A stretch of 64,000 nt of DNA from Notamacropus eugenii. Its lineage: Eukaryota > Chordata > Mammalia > Diprotodontia > Macropodidae. The translations under genes were made by a program, and so were the position numbers. Below the pieces are notes generated by a model. That model saw only the letters and a list, made by a program, of their open reading frames with translations. It did not search any database and was not told where the DNA came from. The DNA is taken from assembly GCF_028372415.1 (NCBI RefSeq), contig NC_092872.1, positions 549,751,205 to 549,815,204 of the forward strand. Direction: 5' to 3'. Shown in pieces: positions 1-13,327 of the stretch (position 1 is the stretch's first letter; each line of letters begins with the position of its first letter).

Positions 1-469
1 TGTTAAATTCTTTGTGACTTCAAAATCTGATATACTTTGAAGTTAGTGAATTTTTAAAATAGGCAAATTTTGTTTAGAGTAAATATTATACTTGTCATGC
101 TATACTTTTCTGGGTTACTAAAATCTATATTAAACAAAATTATTCATAACTTTTCTTTTATGTGTAATAACATAAAAACCAAAATTTCAGAGACCACTTA
201 GTGAAACCTATGGCACACCCTTTGGGAACCATTAATCTATGGGTACTGTTGAGAAAAATAGTAGTAAGAGCAAAGGGAAGAAAAAAAAAATGCACCTAAG
301 TTTGGCAGACAGCAGGAATTTTTAACACTTCTGAATGGCTAGTCTAGCAATAACTAGAGAAAGAAGAGGGTTTATTTTGGCTAGAGTTAAAACAATTATA
401 TAATTTGGTTACCTCATCACCTCCAATAGATTCACAATTATCACCTCTGCACAGATTATTCTCAGATCT
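1..469. other. CPSF3 intron 3, no recognised element
   Basis: AT-rich intronic DNA left of CPSF3 exon 3. I see no coding exon and no repeat that I can name. The CPSF3 exon expected next (carrying the HxHxDH zinc motif) is not found between 1 and 3211. Confidence 0.5.
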
Positions 470-1420
470 ACTTGTCCAGCCTTTATTTCTCCTGAACTCT
501 AACCTTGTACAAACAACTACCTACTGGACATTTCAAGCTTATGTCCCATAGATATCACAAACTCATTATGTCTAAGGTAGAATTCATTATCTCAAATTCC
601 ACCAATTCTCCTCATTTTCTGCTAAGGATACCACCATCCTTTTTGTATTTCAGATTTGCAAACCTCAGTGACATCTGATTCTTCACACTCACTCATCTGA
701 CACATATGTCCAAAACATCTTGAAGATGCACCCACAACTACCACCCTAGTTCAGGTACTTGTCATCTCTCAAGTAACTCTTATTTGGTTTCTCTGCCTCA
801 AGTCTCTTCCCATGTCAACTGGTTTCCCACATAGTCAAATTCACTCAATGAATTTCTTAAAGTACAGGTCTGATCATGGCACCTTCCTACTTATCCCCCA
901 GTGGCTCTCTTTTATTTTTAAAAACAAATATAAACTCTTATTTAGCATTTAAGGTTCTTCACAATCTAGTCTTCCTAATTTTCCAGGTTTCATACACAAT
1001 TATTCCCCTTCATGAAATCCATGATTCTAGCCATACTGGCCCTACTTGCTGTTTTTCACATGGTACTCCAACATTAGAAGCTTGCACTGCCCTTGCAATA
1101 ACTGTTCCTACAAACGTGCATTGCTCTTCCTCCCCCCCTCAACATCTCAGAATCCCGAGCTTTCTTCAAAACTCAATTTAAGCACCTCCTTCTGAAGGAA
1201 GCCTTTTCCTGGTCAACTAAGCTGCTACTGCCCTCCCCTTAGAAACTACCTTGTACCTCTTTTGTGTATACCAATTTATATGTATGCTGTCTCATTTGGT
1301 TAAATAAATATAAATTCCTTGAGGCCAGGGACTATTTCACTTTTATCTTGTATCTCCAGTGTTTAGTACACAGTAGGCACTTAATAAATGCTTGCTGGAT
1401 TAATACACAAAAGGAAGAAG
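470..1420 (+). repeat. L2 LINE, 3' portion
   Basis: Degenerate L2. The L2 body phrase around a 'tggctctc' block is at about 895. The conserved 3' block 'ccttgaggccagggac' is at 1318, and the tail 'cagtaggcacttaataaatg' is at 1371-1390. Plus orientation, antisense to CPSF3. Open frames here are chance frames. Confidence 0.75.
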
Positions 1421-1724
1421 CTGTCAGTGTTTTTTATTGAAAATTAGTTCTTTACTCTTTTCCACTTGAAAAATGGAAGTAAATTTTGAAATGAGTCAAG
1501 ACTTTGGAGGAAAGAACTTCTGTACAGTATCTGTGGTAATAGCATGATGGTGCTACAATGTCTCAAAATAATATAATGTAATTAAGTTACCACAGAGAAA
1601 ATCAGCTAAATTTCATCCCTTTGCTAAAGTTAAAAGACAATCAAATGCATAAGTAGATAACACAGAAGTTTAACAAAATACTATAGAACTAGAGTCACAT
1701 TTTAAAAAGAGAATGAATAAACTG

Positions 1725-1855
1725 TTTCTAAAACACTTTTATCATGTGCAAAGCTCTTTGCTAAACACAGGGGATACAAAAAGACAGTCCATGTTTTCAA
1801 GAAGCTCACATTCATTCTAATGAAGGAGACAACATATAGAGAAGGTTTTAGCTGC
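1725..1855 (+). repeat. CR1/L3-like dispersed repeat fragment
   Basis: Contains the block 'ggggatacaaaaagacagtcc ... aagctcacattc ... ggagacaacat'. The same block recurs near 18230, 26430, 28720 and 31520, so it belongs to an old dispersed family. Confidence 0.6.
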
Positions 1856-2429
1856 AAGTCAGATGGTCCTTAAGACAGAGCAGAAGTTAATGCCTCTTCT
1901 TTAATATTGTTTTGTGTCACTACTCCTACAGTTCTTGGGAGTTATTAGTTTAGGGTCTTAGGCTGTTCCATCAGGATCTAATGGTGGCCAAGGTGATTTG
2001 ACTTGCCTGGCACCTGCTGCCTCCTTGTCTCTCCCAAAGTGACTTGCTGAGCTAGTTTAATAAGTATGAGTTGGAAGTAGGAATGATGATCTGGGGGTTG
2101 GGGGGGGGAGACCTGCCACTCCCAGGGCTCCTACATACTTCTGCCTTTTGTTGGCAATGGGTCAGCAGCTGTTGCTGGTGATGATGAGAAAAGTGGGCTT
2201 CCTCTTAATTCCTCCGCTCATTGAGGCTGTGGGAGCTGGGCTGGAAGTAAATCTGAAAGGGGATGCTATTCCTGAAGCACCTGACTTTAGGGTCCTGGAC
2301 TCTAAAAGGAAATGATGGTCAAGGTAGTGGTGGCAGTTTGACTTGCCTGGTATCTGCTGCCTCCTGTCTCTTCCTCAGGATGCCTTGCTGCTTCAGCTAG
2401 CTTCCTAAAGATGACAACTATTTCACTGA

Positions 2430-2895
2430 ACAGTTCAACCCAACAAACATTTACTCAGCAACTGCTATGTGCGTGGCACTGTGGATACCAAACTAAAAAT
2501 GAAACCATCCCTGTTCTCAATGAGCTTGTCTTCTATTAGCGACACTACCTAAAAATAAATAAATAAAAGCATAGAGAAAGCACTATCAACTGGGAGAATC
2601 AGAAAAGGCTTCAGATAGGGGGTTGCTAAGACAAAGATTCTAAGAGGTAGAAATGATGAGGGAGTACATTACAGACAGGGGGTATAGACTATGTGCACTG
2701 AGTAGGATGGAATGATGAGCTCAGGGAATAGTCAGTGATCTAGTTTGGCTCAAATGTAGCCTTGGTGAAGTACTACAAAATAGTCTAGAAAGGCAGGCTG
2801 AAGCCAGACTGCAGAATACTTGAAGTATCAGACTTAAAGAGTGTATATTTTATTCTAAAGACAACAGACACACTGAAGATTTTTTTGAGCAGTTG
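2430..2895 (+). repeat. CR1/L3-like dispersed repeat fragment
   Basis: Starts with the typical 'acatttactcagcaactgctatgtg' type block and ends with the 'ttgagcagttgagtgacaaagtc' block. Both are shared with the copy near 31420-31960. Confidence 0.6.
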
Positions 2896-3211
2896 AGTGA
2901 CAAAGTCAGGTTGACATGAACTCCTTGGTAACCCATTAATTACGTAACCAAATTGCCATTTAGTTTGGAAAGTAGATCTTATGAAAAGTTCTGTAAGACA
3001 GTAAAAATTAAAATGTATAATGTGTATTGTGCATATATGTATTATATTTTAAAATCCCGAAATGATATGCCAGCTGCCACTTAAATGTTAATGCACGTCC
3101 TACTGGTATTAACATTCCACTACTGAAATAAAAATTATTTTTAAAAATGTGAATAATCATTATAAAAAACAAGCCTGAAAAATGATTATCTTCATTCAAG
3201 ATAAGACTTAC

Positions 3212-6042
<2,831 letters not shown>

Positions 6043-6329
6043 CTCTGGGGGCAGGGAAAGGGATGAGGAGAGAGGGGGCCCGACGAGCCGCGACCACCAC
6101 CACAAAGCGGCGACAGCGCAAAAACGCCCACCCCCGCTGCTCCCACGGCACTGCGACCACCACTTCCGGCGTCGCCGGTCTCGGCGCGAAGACGCTCAGG
6201 ACTTTACTTCCGGTGCGGGCCAGACCCACGAGGTTTGGCTGCTTCCTTTCAAGCCGGGCAACGCGCGGGGCGGGGCTGGGAAAGGAGTTCTGCGCCTGCG
6301 CGGTGGGGATGGTGACGGAGTCGGGGGAG

Positions 6330-6457
6330 GGGTGAGATGAGAGGAAGGAAGGAAAGGGAAAGAAAAAAAAGCGGAGTGGGAGTGGCTGCCTCCGGCTTCT
6401 GGACTGAGACGGAAAACAGTTCCATCCCGGAGCCTCCACCCTTAGCGGTGGCCGTAG
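6330..6457 (+). other. ITGB1BP1: ITGB1BP1 probable non-coding exon 1
   Basis: Inferred 5' UTR exon just downstream of the NRF1 site, ending at a good donor 'gccgtag|gtgagg' (GT at 6458). The corresponding donor 'gctgtgag|gtgaga' is kept in the duplicate at 61350. The 5' limit is a guess. Confidence 0.5.
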
Positions 6458-6794
6458 GTGAGGACCCTCTCCCCATTCCTCCCCGTTGCGCTGTTCTCTC
6501 TCTGTTTCTCCGTTGCACCTCGGCGCGGGCCTTCGGTTTCCCGCCTCCAGCGCCGCAGCCACACGCCAGCCTCCGTCGGCTTGGAATCGTGATTCCGAAG
6601 CTGGTCTCCGCGTGGGGGAGGGTTAGGTAGGCCTCTGGTTGCTATAGCGACCAGGAACAAAGGTGGGGAGCGATGGAGGGATGAGGAGAGGGGGGCGAAG
6701 GAGAATTGGTACCGCCCTCTTCCGTGGATCTGGGCGGTGGCCGCCGGACTCCGAGCCGGGAGAGACCTCCCGAGAGCCGGCCCGCCCCGCCCTC

Positions 6795-6895
6795 TCATTT
6801 TTACAGAGAAGGAAACTGAGGCTCTTGGGGAGAAAGCCCCCCCCCCCCGTGTTAAGTAGCCGAGCTGGCACTGGAACCTAGGAGCCGCGTGTCTT
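6795..6895 (+). repeat. MIR/THER core-SINE fragment inside the CpG island
   Basis: 'tttttacagagaaggaaactgaggctc' followed by a poly-C run and the 'agccgagctggcactggaacc' block. It is an old SINE core. The diverged duplicate carries the same fragment at about 61648-61745, so the insertion predates the duplication. Confidence 0.6.
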
Positions 6896-7384
6896 CCCTG
6901 ATCCTCAGGGCCTCCGTGGCTGGGGCTCAGGGTGAGAAGGGGGTGCCCGAGGGTTCTGTGTGCTGGGGGGGGCGGTGAGAACCTGGAGGAAACGCTAATG
7001 ATCACTGCTAGGGCCTTCTCGGGGATGTGAGGGCCCGCCGGGGGGAGGGGCCGTACACCCTCGGGTCCGCCGCCCAGCCTGCACGGACCGAGCGTGCCCG
7101 CCGGCCGTCCTTGCCCTCCCCCGGCTCGAGGAGGCCACGCAGGGCGTCCGCATCCACCCCGAATGTGGTGGTGGCGTCAGGGGCTCAGGCGTCTTCCCCG
7201 CTGCGTTCTGTTTCTCTTTTAAATCGTGTGCGTTGAAAGGTACCTTGGTGTGTCAGACGGAGACAGCTGTTGTGTAAGTTGTCCGCTTCGGACTTGGGCT
7301 CTTCTCCGGTGGAAGGCAAGCCAGGCTGAAGGGAAGAGGGTTCGTGAAGATGGTAGAATACGGCACCAGATTCACCCACAATTT

Positions 7385-7730
7385 AAAATAAGGCCTCCAA
7401 GTGAACTTTGAGAGTCAGAAAAAAATTGAACGGGCCATGAAGGAGCTTTGTAAGAATAAAGCATCATGACCAGATGGATTTACAAGTGAATTCTACCAAA
7501 CATTTAAACATCAAATAATTCAAGTATTAAATGAGCTATTTGGAATAACAGAGGAGTCCTAGCAAACTCCTTTTAGGAAACTAATATGGTGCCAATATCT
7601 AAACCAAGAAGAGCTAAAACAGAAAAAGAAAATTGTAGATCAATTTCTTTAATGAATATGAATGCAAAAATTCTAAATAAAATATTAGCCAGGGGATTAC
7701 AACAACATATCACAAAGATTATACATGATG
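7385..7730 (+). mobile_element. Degenerate L1 ORF2 fragment, left part
   Basis: Sense-strand L1 reverse transcriptase region, readable through many stops: '...gaataaagcatcatgaccag', '...ccaatatctaaaccaagaag', '...caatttctttaatgaatatg'. It continues at 8918 after a 1.2-kb interruption. Confidence 0.8.
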
Positions 7731-8915
7731 CTAGGTTGTGAAAGACCGGACCTAATCATTTGTCTCTTTCTTAGAACAAATCCTGGTGTTGGGTTTTGGG
7801 GTGTACAGGAAGAAGGGGCTGAGGAAGGCTATGAGTATCCAAGAAAATGATTATTTAAAAAATTTTCACAGGAGTAGGGGAAGAGACTTTGTTTTACAAC
7901 GTGTCCTATAACTGTGTCTATGAAGGTACTATTCTGTAGCCTTCTCTGTATAGCTTTGTTTCTTTGCCGAGGATTTGTGTTTACCCTATTCTTAGTGACT
8001 TCCTTGCAGCTATGATCTCTGGATAAACATCACTTGACCTATCATTCCGAATTGTTTTGTTGGATTGTGCACTTTTATCATGTTTTCCTTCGTAGTCTGC
8101 TGTTGGAATCTCATAGGGTAGATTCTCCAGATTCATTTCGGTGTTTCAAGAGTCTCTGGTTCCTGGTTATGGGGAACAAAGGGGAGGGGTATCTGAGTGA
8201 GACAAAAGCCAGGAGCACATCTTCCCTACCTCTCAGTTAGCTTATTTAATTTCCCTTCTTTATTTTTAACCGAGCTAAAAGTCATCACCAGCACTACCTT
8301 CCCCTGAGGGCATATTTCCTAATTCTTGCCCCAAACTGGTTTGTTGTAATGGCCAGTGGGGTCTGCCTAGGTACACACCACCTCTAATCTTATTACATAA
8401 TAGTTGTGTAACTTTGGGACAAATCATTTCATTTCTCTTGGCCTTAATTTCTTCCTTTGTCAAATGAGAGGATTGAACTAAACAATTTCTAAGATCCCTT
8501 TCGTTTCTATTTTTTTTAAATTTCCTTTCTCTCCCCAATGGGGTGGACCCATGGTAAAGAGAAAAAGTAGATTTGTGTTCATCTAAAAAAAGGAGGATGA
8601 TTCAGAAGTGAAATGTTACATGTACTTTCAAATGTCATTGTATCATTGGTTTTACTTAACTGTTTTACCATGTTCTGAGAGACTTCTCATGACGTGAGAG
8701 TAAATTGTAAATATATGTAATATAAACACAAAGTACATCAAAAAGTCCAAAAGTGACCCCCCCCAAAATCCCATGAATCTAATTACTACTATTAAAGAAA
8801 AACTCTTTAAAAAAATAAAATTTTATTGATATATTTTGTTTTTATGTAACCCACATCCACCAGTTATATGCATCTCCTTTGCCCTCCCTCAATAGAAGTG
8901 TTAAAAAAAAAAAAA
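7731..8915 (+). mobile_element. A-tailed insertion of unknown origin splitting an L1
   Basis: L1 ORF2 sequence stops at 'atacatgatg' (7721-7730) and resumes at 'gtacatggtg' (8918-8927). The intervening 1.2 kb is not L1 and ends in a run of 13 A at 8903-8915. The two flanking decamers agree at 8 of 10 positions and can be an old target-site duplication. No protein is recognisable inside. It contains a MIR-like block near 8355-8510. It could be a processed transcript (3' UTR-like) or an uncharacterised retroelement. Confidence 0.5.
8355..8510 (+). repeat. MIR SINE
   Basis: Contains 'gttgtgtaactttgggacaaatcatttc', 'cttcctttgtcaaatgagagg' and the 'aagatcccttt' block in MIR order. Confidence 0.6.
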
Positions 8916-8917
8916 CT

Positions 8918-10660
8918 GTACATGGTGACCAAATGGGATTTGTACTGGGAATGTAGGGATAGTTTAACATAAGGAAAACTATTAATATAATTGATTATGT
9001 CAATAACAAAAGTGACAAAAAGAATATAATTATATCTGTATTTGCTGAAAAAGCTTTTGACAAAATGCCACACTCATTCCTATTGAAAACACTTGAAAGC
9101 ATAGGTATAAGTGGATTTTTTCCTTAAAATGGTAAGAAGTATTACCTAAAACCATCAGTAAGCATCATTTTTAATCTGGGTAAGCTAAAAGCCTTCTCAG
9201 TAAGATCAGGAGTGAAACAACGATGCCCATTATCACCAGTATTATTCAGTATTATATTAGAAATGCTAGTAAAGAGCATTTAGAGGAATAAAAGAAGTTG
9301 AAGGAATCAGAATGAGCAATGAAATAAAGCTGTTTTTAAAGATGAAAGGATGATATACTTGGAAAATCCTAGCAATTCAATTAAAAAGTTAGTTGGAATA
9401 ATTATTGATTTTAGCAAAGTAGCAAGATTTAAAATAAACCCACGTACATCATCAGAATTTCTTTATATCATCAACAAAAAGTGCAAGAATAGATACCCCA
9501 CTTAAAGAAATTGTAGACAGTACAAAACACCTGGGAGTATATCTACCAAGAAAAACCCCAAAAGTACATGAGCAAAAGCATAAAACAGTTTTTATACAAA
9601 TAAAGTCAGATTTAAATGATTGGAAAAATATTAATTGCTCCTGGGTGGACAGAGCCAGTATAATAAACATGACAATCCTACCCAAATTAATCTACTTATG
9701 CAATGCCATTTCAATTAAATTACCAGAAAATTATTGTGTTGAGCTGTAAAAAATAATAAAATTCATTGGGAAGAACAAAAATTCAAGAATATCAAAGAAT
9801 TAATAAAAGAAAAACATGGAGGAGGCTTAATGATACCTGATCTGAAACTGTGTAATAAACTATATAGTAAAGCAATAAATCAGAACTGTCCTGTACTAGG
9901 AAAAGTGGATGAGTGCAACAGAGCAGACATGCAGTACTCAGTGAATGATCAAAGTAACCTTGCGTTTTGACAAATGCAAAGATTTAAACTTTTAGAATAA
10001 GTATTCACTATTTGGTAAAAATTGTTGAGAAAACTAGAAAGCAGTCTGTCAAAAATTAGGTGCAGACAAATATCTTCTGACATTTACCAAGATAAGGTCT
10101 AAAATGCATACAAGACCCTGATATAAAAGGAGATGTCATAAGAAAATTAGAACAGGGAACATAATGCCTGTAAGACTTATAGAAAGAAGAATTATGAACA
10201 AGAGATAGCATTTTGATAATGTGAATTGAATAGTTTTATTTTGTTACATTTAAAAGGTTTTGTACAAATAAAATCATTGTAACCAAGATTAGAAGGAAAG
10301 CAGAAAATTGGGGGAAAATTTCTATAGGCAGTTTATCAGGTAAAGACCTCATCTCAAATATATAGAGAACTTTATCAAATTTATAAGATTGTGAGTCATT
10401 CTTCAATTGATAAATGGTTAAAGGATGTGAACAGGTAGTTTTTTGATGAAGAAATCATCATTTATATAGACATAAAAAAATGCCCTTAATTATTATTGAT
10501 TAGAGAAATGTAAATTAAAACAACTTTGGGGTATTGTCTCACTCCTATGAGGTTGGCTAAAATGATAGGAGAAAGTGACGAGTATTGAAGGGGATGTGGA
10601 AAAATGGGAAATCCTTTTAAGTACTGATATTTTTGTAACCTTGGAATTATCCTCAATAGC
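8918..10660 (+). mobile_element. Degenerate L1 ORF2 fragment, right part
   Basis: Resumes L1 ORF2 at a DQ(M/V)GFV-like segment. It runs through the 'gctgaaaaagcttttgacaaaatgcc' block (AEKAFDKM), the rest of the RT domain and the C-terminal region to about 10660. Many stops and frameshifts make this an inactive old copy. Confidence 0.8.
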
Positions 10661-10789
10661 CAATCAATTGCCAAATCCTTTTAACATTTCTCATCTCTTC
10701 CCTTCTCTCTTTTCATATGGCCATCATTCTAGTTAAAGGCCTCATCAGTTTTTATCAGGACTTTTTGTAATAGCTATCAGTTATAAAGG

Positions 10790-13327
10790 GCCTACTATGT
10801 GCCAGGTGGGGTGTAGGGTTTGTTCAGGGAGGTCTAGTACCTTTGTTGTGATGACTTCCAAGCCCTTTTCAGGACTCTTCAACTTTGGTGTTCACCTGTT
10901 CCACCCAACTCTCACCTGTGGCTCCAAGAAGCTTCAGCATACACAGTGGCCATATCCTGGTAAACCGTTTCAGCAGATGGGCCAAACCAGGTTGAGGGTA
11001 ACCAAGGGGTCTCAAACCCATTGGTGTTTTAGGGAAGTGTCTACTCCAAGCATGTGAAGACTTCCCCTGGTGGAATGGGCAGATGAGAACAGTTTGTTCC
11101 AGTGGCCATGAAGGCAGCTGAGGCAGGCGATGTGGAACACTTAGAGCTTGGTTAGACACCAGAGATGCTGTCATCTACTGCATCCTCAGCTGTCACCAGC
11201 CATCTTGATTCTGTACTGTCACTAGACCAGGATGACTCTGGAGAAGAGTGTGAGGTTGAAAACTTCGTGCAACTCTGCCTCACTTAAATGCAATTTACGC
11301 ACGAATCAAAAAACATCACCCATCCTGTGGTGACAGTCAAGTGATGAAACAGCAGGTGTGGATACACTGGGAGCTGTACAGCCCTGCACACAGGCAGCCC
11401 AGACCCTAGGGTCATTCTCACTTGAAGCAGCAATGGGACTCTGCAGCTCCCTGAGTGTCTGAGCAGCCTTTTAAGGATCACACTCCTCCCCTCCTGGTGT
11501 GAAGAAGGGGGCTAGGAAAGGTGCCCTAAAAATTGTCTACCTACTCAACTGTGGCTTGATTACCGCAGTAGGCAGGGAATCACACTCTGCAGTCAAAACA
11601 CAAAAAAAAATGTACATAACGTACAAAAGCATCTACAAAGATGATTCTGCTCACCATCAGCACATGGAATGTGCATATACGTATAGACAACATGAAATCC
11701 AGTAGACCTGAAAGACAAACTGCTGTTGTTGTGAGAGAACTCAACAGGTATCACATCCAAATAGCAGCCCTGAGTAAAACAAGGCTGGCAAATGAAGGCC
11801 AGCTTACTGAAGGTGGAGCTGGATACACTTTTTTCTGGAGTGAATGCAGTGAAGGGGAGCACAGGTTTTGCAATCAAAACTAATCAACAAGCTGGTATGC
11901 CTGCCAAAAGGAGTGAATAACAGGCTCATGACTGCAGTTGCCACTTGCAGGAAAACGCCATGCGACCATCATCAATGCCTATGCTCCCACCATGTCAAAC
12001 CCTGATGAGGTCAAAGAAAAATTTTTTGAAGACCTAGAGACCCTTATCATCAATGTGCCAAAAGAGGACAAGCTCATAATTCTGGGTGACTTTAATGCTA
12101 GAGTAGGCTCAGACTACCAGACTTGGCAAGGAGTCCTAGGGAGGAATGGAGTTGAAATAGCAAGAGCAATGGTCATTTACTGCTGACAACTTGTGCATCT
12201 CCTGACCATCTCATCACCAACACTGTTTTCCATTTACCTAAACACAGCAAAACTTCATGGATGCACCATTGCAGCAAACACTGGCATCTAATAGACTATG
12301 TGATTGTAAGAAGAAGAGATAGACAAGATGTGAGAGTGACAAAGGCAATGTGTGGTGCAGAGTAGTGGACTGATCATAAACTTATCCTTTCCAAGCTAAG
12401 TATTCACATTCATCAAAAGTGCTGCCTCCATGGCAAAATGACTACCAGAAGAATTAATGACAACAAATTAGAGCTCTTCTCTGAGTGTGAACAGTTCGTT
12501 GCTAACTTGAGGGAAAGTTGAGGCAACTGACAGTTGGTGACTTTCAGAGATTTGGTGTACAACAGTTCATTTGCTCATCTAGGTCAGAACACTTATAAAC
12601 ACCAAGACTAGTTTGATGAAAATGATGGAGAAATCCAGAAGCTGCTAAATGAAAAATGAGAACTCCATAATGATTTACCAGCAAGATAGTTCATCCGCCT
12701 CTAAGAAGGCAGCATTTAATTCCATCAAAAGCAAAATACAAGCAAAGCTTAGAGAGATGCAGAATTCCTGGCTCAGTAAGAAGACAGATGAAACTCAGGT
12801 TTATGTTGATATAGTAGCAATCCAAAGAGATTTTATGATTCCTTGAAAGCTATTTATGGACCATAAACCTATGGCGCATCACAACTACTCAGTGCTGATG
12901 AAGCCACATTGATTAGTGATAAGGCCATGATCCTAGAGAGATGGGCTGAAAGCTTCCATAGGGTTCTCAACCGACCATCATCAATCAGTGCTGGAGGCCA
13001 TTGACCATTTATTTACCTCAGGTTGAAGTCAATCCCTCCTTAGCTAAACTTCCAACTAAAGAAGAGGTTTTGAGGGCCATTAGGCTCCTTTCATGCGGCA
13101 AAGCACCTGGTGCTGGTTCTATTCCAGCTAAGATTTACAAGGCAGGGGGACCATTGCTCATACTAAAGCTGACTGAAATATTCCAGGTTATATGGCAAGA
13201 GGAGGTTATCTTCCAGGAGTTCAAGGATGCCTCCATTGTCCATCTCCATAAAGGTAAAGGGAATAGATTGTCCTGCAGCAATCACAGTGGGGTCTCTCCC
13301 TTAGTCATTGCTGTTAAGATTCTTGTT
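10790..13327 (+). mobile_element. RTE (BovB-like) LINE, 5' part
   Basis: Non-LTR retrotransposon of the RTE clade. The apurinic endonuclease domain is read from 11641: ISTWNVHIRIDNMKSSRPER, then IAALSKTRLANEGQL, then from 11938 ATIINAYAPTMSNPDE and IILGDFNARVGS. The RT N-terminus follows from 13001 (LPTKEEVLRAIRLLSCGKAPG). Several stops and frameshifts show it is dead. About 0.85 kb upstream of the endonuclease is probable RTE 5' UTR; its left end near 10790 is uncertain. An L1 interrupts it at 13328. Confidence 0.8.
13309..13327. repeat. Target-site duplication, left copy (L1 in RTE)
   Basis: 'tgctgttaagattcttgtt'. It matches 16734-16752 at 18 of 19 positions and brackets the L1 at 13328-16733. 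Confidence 0.85.

Noticed and set aside
11593..11877. Minus-strand frame opposite the RTE endonuclease
   Set aside because: Shadow of the sense RTE reading frame, which matches the APE endonuclease family.
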